A stretch of DNA of 64,000 nt. Source: Schizochytrium sp. TIO01 (Eukaryota; Sar; Bigyra; Thraustochytrida; Thraustochytriidae). The notes beneath the pieces were generated by a model. That model was not told where the DNA came from. It did no database searches and saw only the letters and a program-made list of their open reading frames with translations. The stretch is taken from NCBI GenBank assembly GCA_004764695.1, contig SMSO01000034.1, forward strand, positions 2,426,501 through 2,490,500, given 5' to 3'. Below, piece after piece: positions 11,800 to 22,063 of this stretch; position 1 is the first letter of the stretch, and every line of letters starts with the position of its first letter. The translations under genes were made by a program, and so were the position numbers.

Positions 11800-14121
11800 T
11801 TATTTCAGCCTCCTTCCGATTTTTTGTTCTAATTCGTTTTGCTCCTCATTCAATTTGACTTTGTCTCTCAGGTTATTAACTTCATCCTCGAGATTCTTTA
11901 TTTTCTTTTTGTAGAATGCTATTAGTTCCATTTCAGAACTCTTACAGCCACAATCAGGGGTTTGAGAGGGCTGATTTTCAGGATGCTTGATCGACTTCTG
12001 AATGGCACCTTTTAGTTGTTTGATTTCGATAACATGATTTTCCAGCTCGTTCGTCTTATTGCTCAATTCACCTTTTGTGTCTCTCAATTGCTCTTCTAGG
12101 AGTTTGATTTTGCTAAAAGCATCTTTGCAATCACTCTGTAACGTTTCTTCGTTCTCCTTGGTTTTCTTTTGCTCTAACTGAAGCTCAACGATTTTTTTTT
12201 TCAGCGCCTCGCAGTCTGCATCCTTCAACTCCTCTTGTCGTTTGTTTGAAACCTTCTTGATTTCCACGATCTCCAAATTTACTTGCTTTAGATCTGCTCT
12301 CGACTGAATGAGTTCTTCTTTTGTTGATTGCAACTCAGAACTATCTTCCTTAATATCCTCCTGCTGGGGTGATTTAGCTTGCAAGATTGAACGCAGATTT
12401 TCCTCCTCAGTTGATGATGCTTTAACACGCTTCAATAGCGCGCCTCTTTCCTGTTTTGAGCTATCTGTTGAACAAACTTTACGTTTGCCTTTTGGGTCGG
12501 CCTCCGATGGCGATGGACCTCCCTGATCAGTATCTTGGATAGTGGGTGCCAAGTTATTCTCGGTAAAGTCACCACCTTCTATGCTGTGTGAATACAGTCC
12601 AGTAGAGTGTTCATTATTCGTGTCATGGTTCACTCGGACAGTTTTATCATATTCGAAATCATAGCCAGAGTCGCTACAATGGTCCGACTGAACAGGACCT
12701 AACCGCAGCTTGAAGTGCTGTTTTTTACTATCCTCAGCATTTTCAAACTCAATCACCTTGATAGAACTATTACTTTCCCTGAGAAGGCTATTCAAATATT
12801 CTGTGGGAGAGTCACGAGTGCAGACCTTTTTCAGAAGAGCTGCAAGATCTGATTTCTTGATCTTCTCGTTTTTGTTCTTAATGAAGAGACTGTGCTTCGG
12901 AAGACTAGAGTCAGCGTCAAAGAAAGCCAAAATTTTTCTCTGGTAACAATCAAGCATCAATGCAGGAACACAACTTGTCTTCCCGTCCCATTCATCGGAG
13001 ATATACTCGAAAGTATTCTCTAAAATTTCTATAGATCTAGCATGAGAAAGTTCGTTTTCCTCTGATGACGATCTCGCCTGCTTTCTGCCTGCTTTCATGC
13101 GATCTGACTGACTCGGCTTAGTATCGACAGTGCCCCTTGTTGCAGACGAACTAGGTTCATTTTGGGTTTGGCTCCTTGCGATTGATGAGTCCATTGAATT
13201 GTTTTTTTCACTTTCACCAACCTTAGCTGCTTTGGAAGAGTCCTCGGTTGTTTCGAGGCTCTTTGAGCCAAGAGGAGGGCTAAATTGTAGCCGCCTTGGA
13301 TCAGTAGTATCGTGTTTCGAATCGTTGATACCCGAGCTATCGCGACGTTTGGCTGTTTTTGATTTATTGCCAGTGTCTAGATCGCTATCATCATCGCTGT
13401 CATTGTCATCACCATTGTCTTCACTGTCACCATCGATACCATTGGTATCATTACCAATAGGAGCTTCTATATCGTCATCAACACCATTACTACTAATAAC
13501 ACCGGTTTCAATCATCTCGTCATCGGTATCTTGGTCCATCTCTCTAATTTTTCTTGTAGCTGCGGCTGACGACTGTCGTTGTGACCGCCTTCTTGTAGCA
13601 GGAGTTGACATCTCCTTGTCAGCATTTTTACGATTTTTGGTTTGAATTTTGGGACGCAACTTCTTATCCTTCTGAAGAACAGCAGCATCTGCCTTGGACT
13701 TATCGGAGAGTGTTGTATCATCTATACTCTCCACCAGCTCAACATCACTATCATCACCTGGTGGGTTGATCAAATCATTGAAATCAGATTCAGTTCCTTT
13801 GACCTTGTCGTTAAGTGTATTTGACAGGCTATCGTAAGACCCGCCTGTTTTTGTTTGCGGGTGGTTTTTTCGGAGGTCCGCGTCTGAGTCGGAGTCGGAG
13901 TCGGAGTCGGAAGGGATGTCCATGCAGAGCGAGTCAGACGCACCCGACTTCTTGTTTTGTCTTGGGGGAGAAGGAGGTTCAGCATCACCAACAGTTTCGA
14001 GTCCCCTAGCTGGATATGTTGATTCTTTGGAATTGGTGCTCATTTTGCCACAATTATTCACTTCTCGACTTCTTGTGAATGCCGATTGGGATATTCTATT
14101 CCCATAAAAATTGAAATTCAA
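11800..14121 (-). CDS. Acidic/coiled-coil protein, member 1 of an unrecognised three-gene family
   Basis: 773 codons from the outermost ATG at 14121; an internal ATG at 14043 (residue 27) is an equally good start. The N-terminal 350 residues are disordered and charged, with an alternating Ser-Asp tract near residues 70-80, many acidic patches and basic clusters that could be nuclear localisation signals. A compact domain lies at about 360-480. A long heptad-rich coiled coil runs from about 580 to the end, interrupted near 722 by a Cys-Gly-Cys motif. The order of acidic disorder, globular domain, cysteine pair and coiled coil is shared with the two genes to the right, though the middle domain here is clearly more diverged. 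No known family is recognised. A nuclear scaffold or chromatin-associated role is a guess from composition only. Confidence 0.75.
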   Translation of the reverse strand: MNFNFYGNRISQSAFTRSREVNNCGKMSTNSKESTYPARGLETVGDAEPPSPPRQNKKSGASDSLCMDIPSDSDSDSDSDADLRKNHPQTKTGGSYDSLSNTLNDKVKGTESDFNDLINPPGDDSDVELVESIDDTTLSDKSKADAAVLQKDKKLRPKIQTKNRKNADKEMSTPATRRRSQRQSSAAATRKIREMDQDTDDEMIETGVISSNGVDDDIEAPIGNDTNGIDGDSEDNGDDNDSDDDSDLDTGNKSKTAKRRDSSGINDSKHDTTDPRRLQFSPPLGSKSLETTEDSSKAAKVGESEKNNSMDSSIARSQTQNEPSSSATRGTVDTKPSQSDRMKAGRKQARSSSEENELSHARSIEILENTFEYISDEWDGKTSCVPALMLDCYQRKILAFFDADSSLPKHSLFIKNKNEKIKKSDLAALLKKVCTRDSPTEYLNSLLRESNSSIKVIEFENAEDSKKQHFKLRLGPVQSDHCSDSGYDFEYDKTVRVNHDTNNEHSTGLYSHSIEGGDFTENNLAPTIQDTDQGGPSPSEADPKGKRKVCSTDSSKQERGALLKRVKASSTEEENLRSILQAKSPQQEDIKEDSSELQSTKEELIQSRADLKQVNLEIVEIKKVSNKRQEELKDADCEALKKKIVELQLEQKKTKENEETLQSDCKDAFSKIKLLEEQLRDTKGELSNKTNELENHVIEIKQLKGAIQKSIKHPENQPSQTPDCGCKSSEMELIAFYKKKIKNLEDEVNNLRDKVKLNEEQNELEQKIGRRLK

Positions 14122-16066
14122 AGAAAACCGCGACCAGAGCAGTCAGAAACACGCCGATCTCTTCGTGAAGATCAGGGGACTTATGCAGAGACTTTAAATT
14201 TCTTTTTATCTCTGCGTAAGGAGGCTTGATTGATAAAATTTCGTAGTTCCGCCAGCAGCCTCAAGCCAAGCCTTCGATCTATGTCTACGTTTCTCTGCAA
14301 CGCCGAAGTAAATGTCAGCGCTATTGGTCAACCTGTTGCTGACGGTCACGCAAGGCAGCAAGTCTTTTGAAATGAAGACTTCTTCGCGCCTCGCTGTTGA
14401 TGCTCAGGTCCTCCACTCCCTTTCGACTCACAGATCAGGCAGGCGTTGCTTGCACACGACACCGAGAGCGGCGCAAGCAGCCTTCTGATTGCACGTAGTC
14501 GCTTTGGCAACTGTCAGAAGTTGTGCGTGGCGTGCACGAGGCTCTTCTCCTGCGTCTTGCCCGCTCGCTCGCTGATTTCGCTTTGCTGTCTGTGTAGATA
14601 GGTTCCACTAATTCAATGGTTTGTTCTAAGGACACTTACAGCTAGAGCGAACTATAGTACTCGCAGTTTTTACTAGGCTCTAGCTAGTACCACTTAGGTG
14701 TAGATATAGCGCTCTCAAAGACCAAAGTCAGAGAGAACTGGACGCAGAAACTGCTGCTCTTGGGCAGCTTGTAGCGTGAGTTTGACAAACGCGAGGCAAA
14801 GCAGTTGCTGATCGAGCGTAAGGACCAGGCTTGATAGCACAGCTCTGAGCGGACAAACCAGCGATCAAGGCAGGAATAATGAATGAAGTCTACGCCAGCC
14901 GATCTATCGGATGACGAAATTGAGAGCGAACTTGAGAGCGGAGCTGAGAGCGAACTTGAGAGCGAAATTGGCAACGCTCGCCAAAAAAGCCTGAATGAGC
15001 TGCTTTCTGTGCAAATATAGGCTCATTGAGACTTCTCAAAGCTCGTGCAAGCCAGTGCGCGAGACCTACCCGCGAGGTGAATTGGTGAAGGGGGAGCTGA
15101 GTTGATTTTGCAGACTTTATTCTTTGCTTATGCACAATGCTGCACACGAACAAATGAAGACGCAGGGCTGCTCATTCTGCATCAAAGTGTTCCAACCGAC
15201 TCTAAGCGAGTGCTTCTGGAGTGAAAAATTGAACAAACTAGCTCAACCGTGATGAGCACATTGAAGTGCTATTCCCAGTAGGACTGTCGCAGTCATGCAA
15301 GATTGACTAGCTAGACTATTTCGTAGAAATCAACATAACACGACACCAACAGAGTTTTGCTTTGATAGTACTGGTCGCTAGCCTCAGACAGCAGCGTAGC
15401 TGCCACTTCTAAAACACAAGCTAGCACTAGGTTGGCTCGGAGTTTGAAGAAAGAAAAGGGCAAATCAATCAACTCTTCGTGGCCTGTCGATTGGTAGTGT
15501 ACAGTAATTCGAGCGGGCCAATGATGCAAAAATACTAAACACACCCTGCATAAGGAACGTTCTCATCTCATATTTTGAGAGAATAAAGCAGCCTCAATGT
15601 GCACCCGAGCCCGAATATTAAATCCTCTGGGTGCTTCTGGATTAGGTATTAGGCTCTTCCCAGGTAGTCTACACCTCAAGTTGTGACGGTAACCAAACGG
15701 ATTAATTCACCTCATTCTTTGAACCCCCAAAATTAAAACTATTTTTACTTTTTGAGGGAGAAAAGAGAAAAAATGTAGGAGGAAGAAAGAGGTTTTTCCA
15801 TTGACCTAACGACGGCGGTCTGTCAAATGATCATCAAATGAACAGCCGACATTTAGTTTGAGCAAAGCCCAACCCGGCAAGGCGAGAGAAGGGCACCTTG
15901 GGCACAAGCCTCGTTCAAGCCAGCGCCGTGCTCGCGAGTTTGATTGAGCAAGTTAACCTCCTGCGCGGCCGTTCACAACTTCACATGGATCGATTCGTTT
16001 ATCTGAAATAAAACTCAAAGTTGCTACATCGAGCTTGTGGGAGCAATTGAGGGTGCTCGCCGGAGG
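14122..16066. other. Divergent intergenic region between family members 1 and 2
   Basis: About 1.9 kb separates two divergently transcribed family members, so it should hold both promoters. It contains a short acidic reading frame at 14883-15020 (listed separately) built on a degenerate 12-bp tandem repeat at about 14919-14968. No other supported feature is visible. Confidence 0.5.
14883..15020 (+). CDS. Short acidic reading frame, possible remnant of the same family
   Basis: ATG at 14883, stop TAG at 15018-15020, 45 codons. The peptide is strongly acidic (DLSDDEIESELESGAESELE) and ends in a short helical segment. The composition resembles the N-termini of the neighbouring family, and it lies between two members. 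It may be the first part of a decayed fourth copy, a small peptide, or a chance product of the 12-bp repeat (Glu-Ser-Glu-Leu units). No downstream continuation in any frame was found. Confidence 0.25.
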   Translation: MKSTPADLSDDEIESELESGAESELESEIGNARQKSLNELLSVQI

Positions 16067-18220
16067 ATGGATACTCCTCATGAACAGAAGCGGCAAAGGT
16101 CAGATAGTGTTGGCTCTCTCTCTACTACCGGCGGGTATGCTTCTGACTCCCAACACTCGCCCAAGCGCCGTCTGAAAGAAGCTGTGCTAGACAAGCTTGA
16201 GGACAGTGACAGCGACGATGACCTTATTTTATGCATTGGGAACCATCTCTCAACACCAAAGGCAATATCTCGCAGAACGTTGGATAAAACAGCTGCCGAT
16301 GCATCGTCAATTTCCCCAGCTCTTCCGCCAAAGTCCATAGGATCCTCAGAATTGAAATCCAGAGAAATTAAGATCTGCAAGGTAGAAAAGGACAGCAGTC
16401 AAGTCGAAATGAAGAAAGTAGCAAGCATAAAGACACCTGCAGCTGCATGTTCTCCAGTTCGAGAGATTGAAAGTACAGTTAACGTTGTCGACGAAACCCA
16501 AACTGAATCTACAAGGATCTCAGATGGTGATCAAGAAAAAAGTATATCACAAAGCGCCCCAGAGTACTGTTCTGAAGGCACTAGAAGTCCATCGAGTATT
16601 GATAATGGACATTCGTGGAACGATGCATATCTAGATGATATGTACGATTATAATTCTGATGAAGATGTTGAGGACTTTGAAAAATACAAAGCCCCTCCTG
16701 CTCAATCTAAATCTTCTGAGAAAGAGAAAGCATCATCTGCAGATAGTAGTGAAGGCCCCAATCCTCAATCAATACAGGATGAAAACAAATCGCTGAAAGT
16801 GCTACGGAAGAATTTTTGGTCCTCTATATCTGAACGTGCCGAGGCTGAGGAATATGCGAAGACATCGTCGTTATGCCAAACCAACACATCTTCCGGGACA
16901 GAGAACGATGTATTAGACAGACCTATCTACAACTCGTCAAAAACCGCCAATTCTGCTCATCAAAAGGAACACACAATAAATTCTTCCTTTCCAGTGCAAT
17001 CTAAATCACAATCCGATAGACTTTCGAATACCACAGAGGCTGGCCACACTTGCGATTTAGCAAGCCCCTCACCGGCCCGAAACTTTGAGGCAAAGCAAGC
17101 GCTGCATCAGACAAGTTTATCGCACGGCACCCAAAGAAGGACTCCGGAGCAGGCTTCTAATTCGTCATGCCCCAAGCCACCTTCCATGGCAAATACTGCC
17201 GGTCAGTCAGTAAACAGTCCCAATTTGGTGTCTAATCATTTTTCTAATCATTTTGGTGATCCCACAGCTGAAAGTTCGTCAAGTACAAGCCAGATCACGA
17301 CTTCTAACCAGGTGCAAATGTCTTCTTCTGTATCACATACGCCTTCTCAGTCTTCACGACCCCCGCCTTTACGTCAATCCAGTAGGTGGTCAGCAAACCC
17401 TGAACGAGCCACTATTCAGCGCGCTCGCACCATGATTCGCTACTTGAATAGGTGCTATCAACGCTGGAACGAGGAATGTCCTGATGATTCAATGGTCGAA
17501 ATCGACATAGGTCCAGCTAGTCGAGGAGCGGGGGCTGCTAGTTCATATCTTGGGGGTTCAGGTCCAGAAAAGGGGAAATTGCTCACCTATATGCGGCCTA
17601 GCAACAAAGCGTTTTTAGATGCCGTAATGGAAGAGCTTCGCATCGCAAACAACCAAGATGCCACAGCTATTGTGAACGCTGCTATTGGAGATCCAAAATC
17701 TCTGTTTACGATGAAGGAGTTAAAGTTAGCCCAATTTGTGAAGCCCGGTTACCCTGGAAAGTACTCCTACACTGGTAAGTTACGCTTTACACCCTCGGCA
17801 CTTGCCCCACCGGTAGTATCATCAAAACACGAGCCACGACGTCCCGACATACCGCGAGAACAGCAACGATCGAATTTTTCAAACACTTCTAGAACCTCTT
17901 CTGGAGAATGCCAACAATGCTTTAACATGAAGCGACGTCTCATTACGCTCCAAAACGAGACCGTGGTTATGCACACTGAGCTAGAAGCCTTAGAAAATGC
18001 GTCAGCAAGGGAAAATTCGATCCTCAAAATGGAGCTAGAAGCAAGGGAGACCTCCGCGAATCGCGAAAAACTGCTGCTGAAAATGGAAGTCCAAGATGTC
18101 AAGGAGAGGTTTAAACTCCTTGTAAAGTACTACGAAAGTCAGCAACTCTTGAACCCTGGATCAGTAACGATTCCTTCATGGGCTAAAGCCTATGCAGACA
18201 CAGAATGCTCAAAGTCTTGA
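16067..18220 (+). CDS. Acidic/coiled-coil protein, member 2 of an unrecognised three-gene family
   Basis: 717 codons from the ATG at 16067. The frame is open a little further upstream but only from a GTG at 16037, which is not a likely eukaryotic start. Residues 1-450 are Ser-rich and disordered with an Asp/Ser patch near 45-50. A conserved domain at about 450-580 shares with member 3 the pattern RxMIxYLNRCxQRW, then RGAGAAS, RPxNKxFLDxVxEEL, IGDPxSxF and KYxYxGxxxFT. A Cys-x2-Cys pair follows near 614-617, then a coiled coil to about 690. It is intronless, on the same strand as member 3 and divergent from member 1. The function is unknown. The conserved basic/aromatic pattern might bind nucleic acid or protein, but nothing decides this. 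Confidence 0.8.
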   Translation: MDTPHEQKRQRSDSVGSLSTTGGYASDSQHSPKRRLKEAVLDKLEDSDSDDDLILCIGNHLSTPKAISRRTLDKTAADASSISPALPPKSIGSSELKSREIKICKVEKDSSQVEMKKVASIKTPAAACSPVREIESTVNVVDETQTESTRISDGDQEKSISQSAPEYCSEGTRSPSSIDNGHSWNDAYLDDMYDYNSDEDVEDFEKYKAPPAQSKSSEKEKASSADSSEGPNPQSIQDENKSLKVLRKNFWSSISERAEAEEYAKTSSLCQTNTSSGTENDVLDRPIYNSSKTANSAHQKEHTINSSFPVQSKSQSDRLSNTTEAGHTCDLASPSPARNFEAKQALHQTSLSHGTQRRTPEQASNSSCPKPPSMANTAGQSVNSPNLVSNHFSNHFGDPTAESSSSTSQITTSNQVQMSSSVSHTPSQSSRPPPLRQSSRWSANPERATIQRARTMIRYLNRCYQRWNEECPDDSMVEIDIGPASRGAGAASSYLGGSGPEKGKLLTYMRPSNKAFLDAVMEELRIANNQDATAIVNAAIGDPKSLFTMKELKLAQFVKPGYPGKYSYTGKLRFTPSALAPPVVSSKHEPRRPDIPREQQRSNFSNTSRTSSGECQQCFNMKRRLITLQNETVVMHTELEALENASARENSILKMELEARETSANREKLLLKMEVQDVKERFKLLVKYYESQQLLNPGSVTIPSWAKAYADTECSKS

Positions 18221-19727
18221 GAGTTTACCTCGAGAATTGTCTTTTCCTGACAACCAGCACAACCCAAATAATGATTCTGATAGAAACTAGTCTGAAATTA
18301 TCTAATTTAAATATAGAATTGGATCTTCTTATTCACATAATCTACAAACCATGGCACGAATAAACTCGGCTTTGAAAGCTGAAATGGGTAGTCTTGAAGA
18401 TTCCTTGGTGTATAACGCATGGACTTTGCCTCGTACTTCGCATATACATGTGAATTGAAATAGTTTATGTTGTCTTCTCAGTGCTGTTTATTTGCCGCCT
18501 CCAGTGTTGGGATGACTAGTCCATACAACACTGACTCACGATTGTTGAGATTAGAACTCCGTATAATTTTCTGTGCTTGGAATTCGTTTCGTAGCACAGT
18601 CTCGCTAGCACAGCACAAAGCTGAAACAACTTGAAGTGTAATAGTGAACGGAAAGAGCAACAGTATCAACCATGTACAAGAGACATCAGCCGTCAAGTTT
18701 TGGGAGCTACTTTGTACGTACTGTTTCTTCCATCACCGATTCAAAAAAGGTGCAAGCCCAAAACAGTCGCTATGAGCAGGCATCGTTCGATGAATGCAAA
18801 GTAAAACGTCAAAAAGCAAAGATTGAGCCCCTTTTACCATATTCATCAACAAACAGGTTTCATAAGTTTGGTTTCCTTCGGTTACTTGTTCTTTTTCTTT
18901 TGGAACTTGGACGCTCTCAAATCATTAAAAAAGGCAGACTAAAAAGAAAAAAGATATTTTTTTTTAAATTTTTTTTCATGTTTTGACGTTTTAAAAAAAT
19001 TAAAAAGTTCCGCACACTGCACTTTGCTTTATTTCATTTGAGTGCAACTCAGCCTGGTCTGCCATGCTCGCAGTAGCATCTTGAAGTGCATAGTTGCCAT
19101 GCAGTGCAGCATCTCCATGACGAACCTTCGTTTGTTCTCTAATCAAGCTAATAATGGACCTGAGGCCTTTGCCAAGCTTCAGGCCGCAGGGAACTCACTC
19201 ACTTACTCGCTCTCAGCATGAACTTCTCCCTCTTGGGCTTATAGTACTTATCTAGTTACAACGCTAAGGTTCCTCTTTTAAAACAAATCGGTGTGCTGGA
19301 TGAGAGCGCTTCAGTTAGGGCGAACGACTTAAAGATGTCTCGTTTAGATTAAGGATACCTACCTCTGAAGAGGCGTGTCGGAAATTACTACATTCTTGAC
19401 CCACTCGAAGCTTGCTAAGACCCTTTAGCTTATGCTAGCACAGCACAGAGTATGGCGCAGCTCTGCAGAGGGTTTGCCACTGCGAGTCTGTGAGAGCGGA
19501 TACACTCTAAGAGCGAAGTGCTCCACTACAGTGAACTCTAAGAGTTATATAGGACCGTGCGCTCTCAATATTGAAGGGCTCTCGAAGCAGGCCACCGTCG
19601 AAGAGGCAAACCAAACTCAGATTGTTGAAGACTAGAAGGTAGACTTGCGTCGTGTTGCGAGTCCGCAGCACTCAACGCCTGGGCTTGCTAAAGTAAGAAA
19701 CAAGGATCAGGGATCGTATCTGCAAAG
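18221..19727. other. Intergenic between family members 2 and 3
   Basis: About 1.5 kb. A 72-codon frame on the minus strand (18478-18696) with a hydrophobic N-terminus starts at TTG and has no ATG. Two ATG-started plus-strand frames (18672-18986 and 19432-19635) have no recognisable features; the first ends in a Lys/Phe-rich tail read through A/T-rich DNA. None is called. Confidence 0.5.
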
Positions 19728-19817
19728 ATGGGTGACGAGCACCCTAAAATCGTTGTGAAGCAGGAGGAGGACAGCAGCAGCGATGCTGATTTCCCCGACA
19801 AGAGCAGCCGGCGATAG
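19728..19817 (+). CDS. 29-codon acidic frame overlapping the start of family member 3 (uORF or broken N-terminus)
   Basis: ATG at 19728, stop TAG at 19815-19817. The peptide contains KIVVKQEEDSSSDADFPDK, acidic and serine-rich like the N-termini of this family, including a VKQE motif that fits a SUMO-acceptor consensus. It overlaps the 408-codon frame by 35 bases in a different frame. It could be an upstream ORF, or the true N-terminus separated from the rest by a one-base shift (biological or sequencing). Confidence 0.35.
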   Translation: MGDEHPKIVVKQEEDSSSDADFPDKSSRR

Positions 19818-20194
19818 CTTCAACTCGGGAGAAGGCATGCCGACTGAGACTCTCAGGAGCCGGAAAAGAGAGCGCATGGAGAGATCTCGTACACACGAGC
19901 AGAAGGTTAACGATAAGATACGTACGCCACCCTCCCAGACAAGCTCTGAGAGAGGTTATCCCAACCCAATTCGCAGAAGTGACAGCGACGTATGCTCAAA
20001 TACGAAGGGGTCTACCAGATTGCCCAAAAGACGGTGTACAAAATCGGTAAATTATAAGGAAATTGAACCTTCTGATGACGACCACGAAGTCGATTATGAG
20101 TGCTGTTCCCAACACAGTGGCAGGTCAGCAACCAATAGTGTCAAGCCGACGCAGAGAAGCAGCAGAAGTAGCAACAGCAGCAACAACAACAACG

Positions 20195-20253
<59 letters not shown>

Positions 20254-21009
20254 GGTGCCAATCAGCCAAGTGCGGTCTCTCATAAAGTGACACCTAAAAA
20301 AACTTGGATGGATCTTGCAAAAGCCAAACGAGCTAGGAGGCGCTTAATGATTAAATACTTAAACAGGTGCAAGCAGCGGTGGAGAGACGTGTACGACCCA
20401 TCAAGTGGTGGTGAGAGCAAAGTGATCAAGATTAAGATCACACATGCTGCTCGAGGCGCAGGTGCAGCAAGCGTCTATCTCGACGGATCGGACGCTGAGA
20501 AGAATACGCTCGTAAAAGGACTGCGACCAACCAATAAACTGTTCTTGGACTCCGTGATTGAAGAGCTCGATGGTCAGGACTCAGAGAACATTGCCCATGC
20601 CCTTAATGCAAAAATTGGGGATCCTGTTTCGATCTTTAGGATTGACCAGTTTAAGTTGAAGAAAACTCAAAAAAATGGAGACAAAAGAAAGTATAACTAT
20701 TCTGGCTACATACATTTTACAGCCTCTGATTTACCAGAAAATTCTTCAGATTATGTGAAGAACGAGGTCTCACGAGACAGAAACCCAGAGAAAGATGTAC
20801 CGAAACCTCGTGAAACAATAACATCACAAACTTGTCAACCATCGTGCGAGGCTGCAAAGTACAAAAGGTTGTTCAATGAAGAAAAGAAAAAGTCAGAACG
20901 ATTAAGATCCGAAAATTCAAAACTTCAAAAAGAGATGAACGACCTAAGAGAAAAAGAAGAGCGACTTCGACTCAAAATTGAGAACATATTGAATGCTGCC
21001 AACAATTGA
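19783..21009 (+). CDS. Acidic/coiled-coil protein, member 3 of an unrecognised three-gene family (shortest copy)
   Basis: 408 codons from ATG 19783; ATG 19840 is an alternative. The order is a basic/charged N-terminus, a Ser/Asn homopolymer at about 125-157 encoded by an AGC/AAC repeat, the family domain at about 183-312 (MIKYLNRCKQRW, RGAGAASVYL, RPTNKLFLDSVIEEL, IGDPVSIF, KYNYSGYIHFTASDL), then a Cys-x3-Cys pair near 351-355 and a C-terminal coiled coil of about 50 residues. It is the clearest relative of the gene at 16067-18220 and lacks that protein's long disordered region. The first 19 residues may be out-of-frame sequence, because an acidic frame that looks more like a family N-terminus overlaps here. 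Function is unknown; a homo- or hetero-oligomer through the coiled coil is likely. Confidence 0.8.
20155..20251 (+). repeat. AGC/AAC trinucleotide repeat inside the coding sequence
   Basis: About 32 triplets of AGC, AAC and close variants, encoding a Ser/Asn tract in family member 3. It is in frame, so length changes would only vary the linker. Confidence 0.9.
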
Positions 21010-22063
21010 AGGTTATTGTCACAATTGTCTTTCCTTATTACGAGGAATACACTTAAACACCTTGTAGGTAGTATTTTATATTGAATTTTTTTTTCCCCCT
21101 AAAACCATAATGTTTATTCCTCAATCATAGAAGCGCAGAGACTTGCTTGATTAAAAATGGGTTTTGTTGATGTAGTTATTTCTTGTGGTTTGTTTGTAAA
21201 CGTTTTCTCTCGGGGCGAGTCAGAAAACGTTAGCTACAGTTTCACGTGTTCTTATCGGCGATGCACCCTGCTATGTCAGAGTGCACGGCCCTTGTAAAGG
21301 CCATTGGTTCCTATGACACTCTTACCTTTTCATCTAATAGAGCCTTTTATACTGTGAGAGTATGCAAACACTATCAGTTTCTTGAAACCCCATTCAGCTT
21401 TGCTTCAGCTGCTTTCGTTTCGTGTTGAAGCGGTGCAGTTTCACTGCCATGCACTCACATTGGGTTTGTAGAAGTCTGAATGGTAGCTCTAGGTCCCAAT
21501 AGCCGCGGTGAAAGTTATGGGCTGGTTTGGTCCCTTTCGATACCTCCTATAAAGATAAGTGCGTCTGAAGGTAAAACAAACTATAACTTGAAGACAATAC
21601 AAATTAATTAAAAGTAAAAGATGCAAAATAAAATGCTCGCTCGTTCAGTCTTGAGATGGGAAAGTACAATAAGAACCAGTAGACCGTGTATGAGCGCAAA
21701 TGTAGAGGTTCCTAGAAAGTCGAGTTTCATTCCAAACTACTAGCCGGGCTAGTCATGATTGATTCTTCACCTCACTTTACAGTTACACCTACTGTTATAC
21801 CCATGTGCTATGCGGGAGATCTTCTGTATTTGATAGGCAAGCGTACGAGGGTCGAAAAGGCGCAGCGCGTGAAAGGAAGAAATGTCTCGAGAAGCTGGCA
21901 GTTATGATTTGCAAATAAGCCTCTGATGAAGAAGTCCTCCTGAAGAGTATTCTGCATGAAAGCAAAACCCGAGCCTCGGTTCGAGGCGCGCAGGGCTTCA
22001 AGTCGTTGTGAAGGTTTGATTGCTATTTTATTGCATTACGCTGCGTTCCATTGCGATACTAAT
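21010..22063. other. Intergenic, upstream of the first kinase gene
   Basis: About 1 kb with no supported gene. The frame of the kinase is open for a further 36 codons upstream of its chosen start (ATG at 21956), but that extension does not match the N-termini of the two paralogues. Confidence 0.5.

Noticed and set aside
18478-18696. Possible small secreted protein on the minus strand
   Set aside because: The hydrophobic N-terminus looks attractive, but the frame begins at TTG and contains no ATG before it.
21956-22063. 36-residue N-terminal extension of kinase paralogue 1
   Set aside because: The start at 22064 aligns with the N-termini of both paralogues, while the extension has no counterpart.
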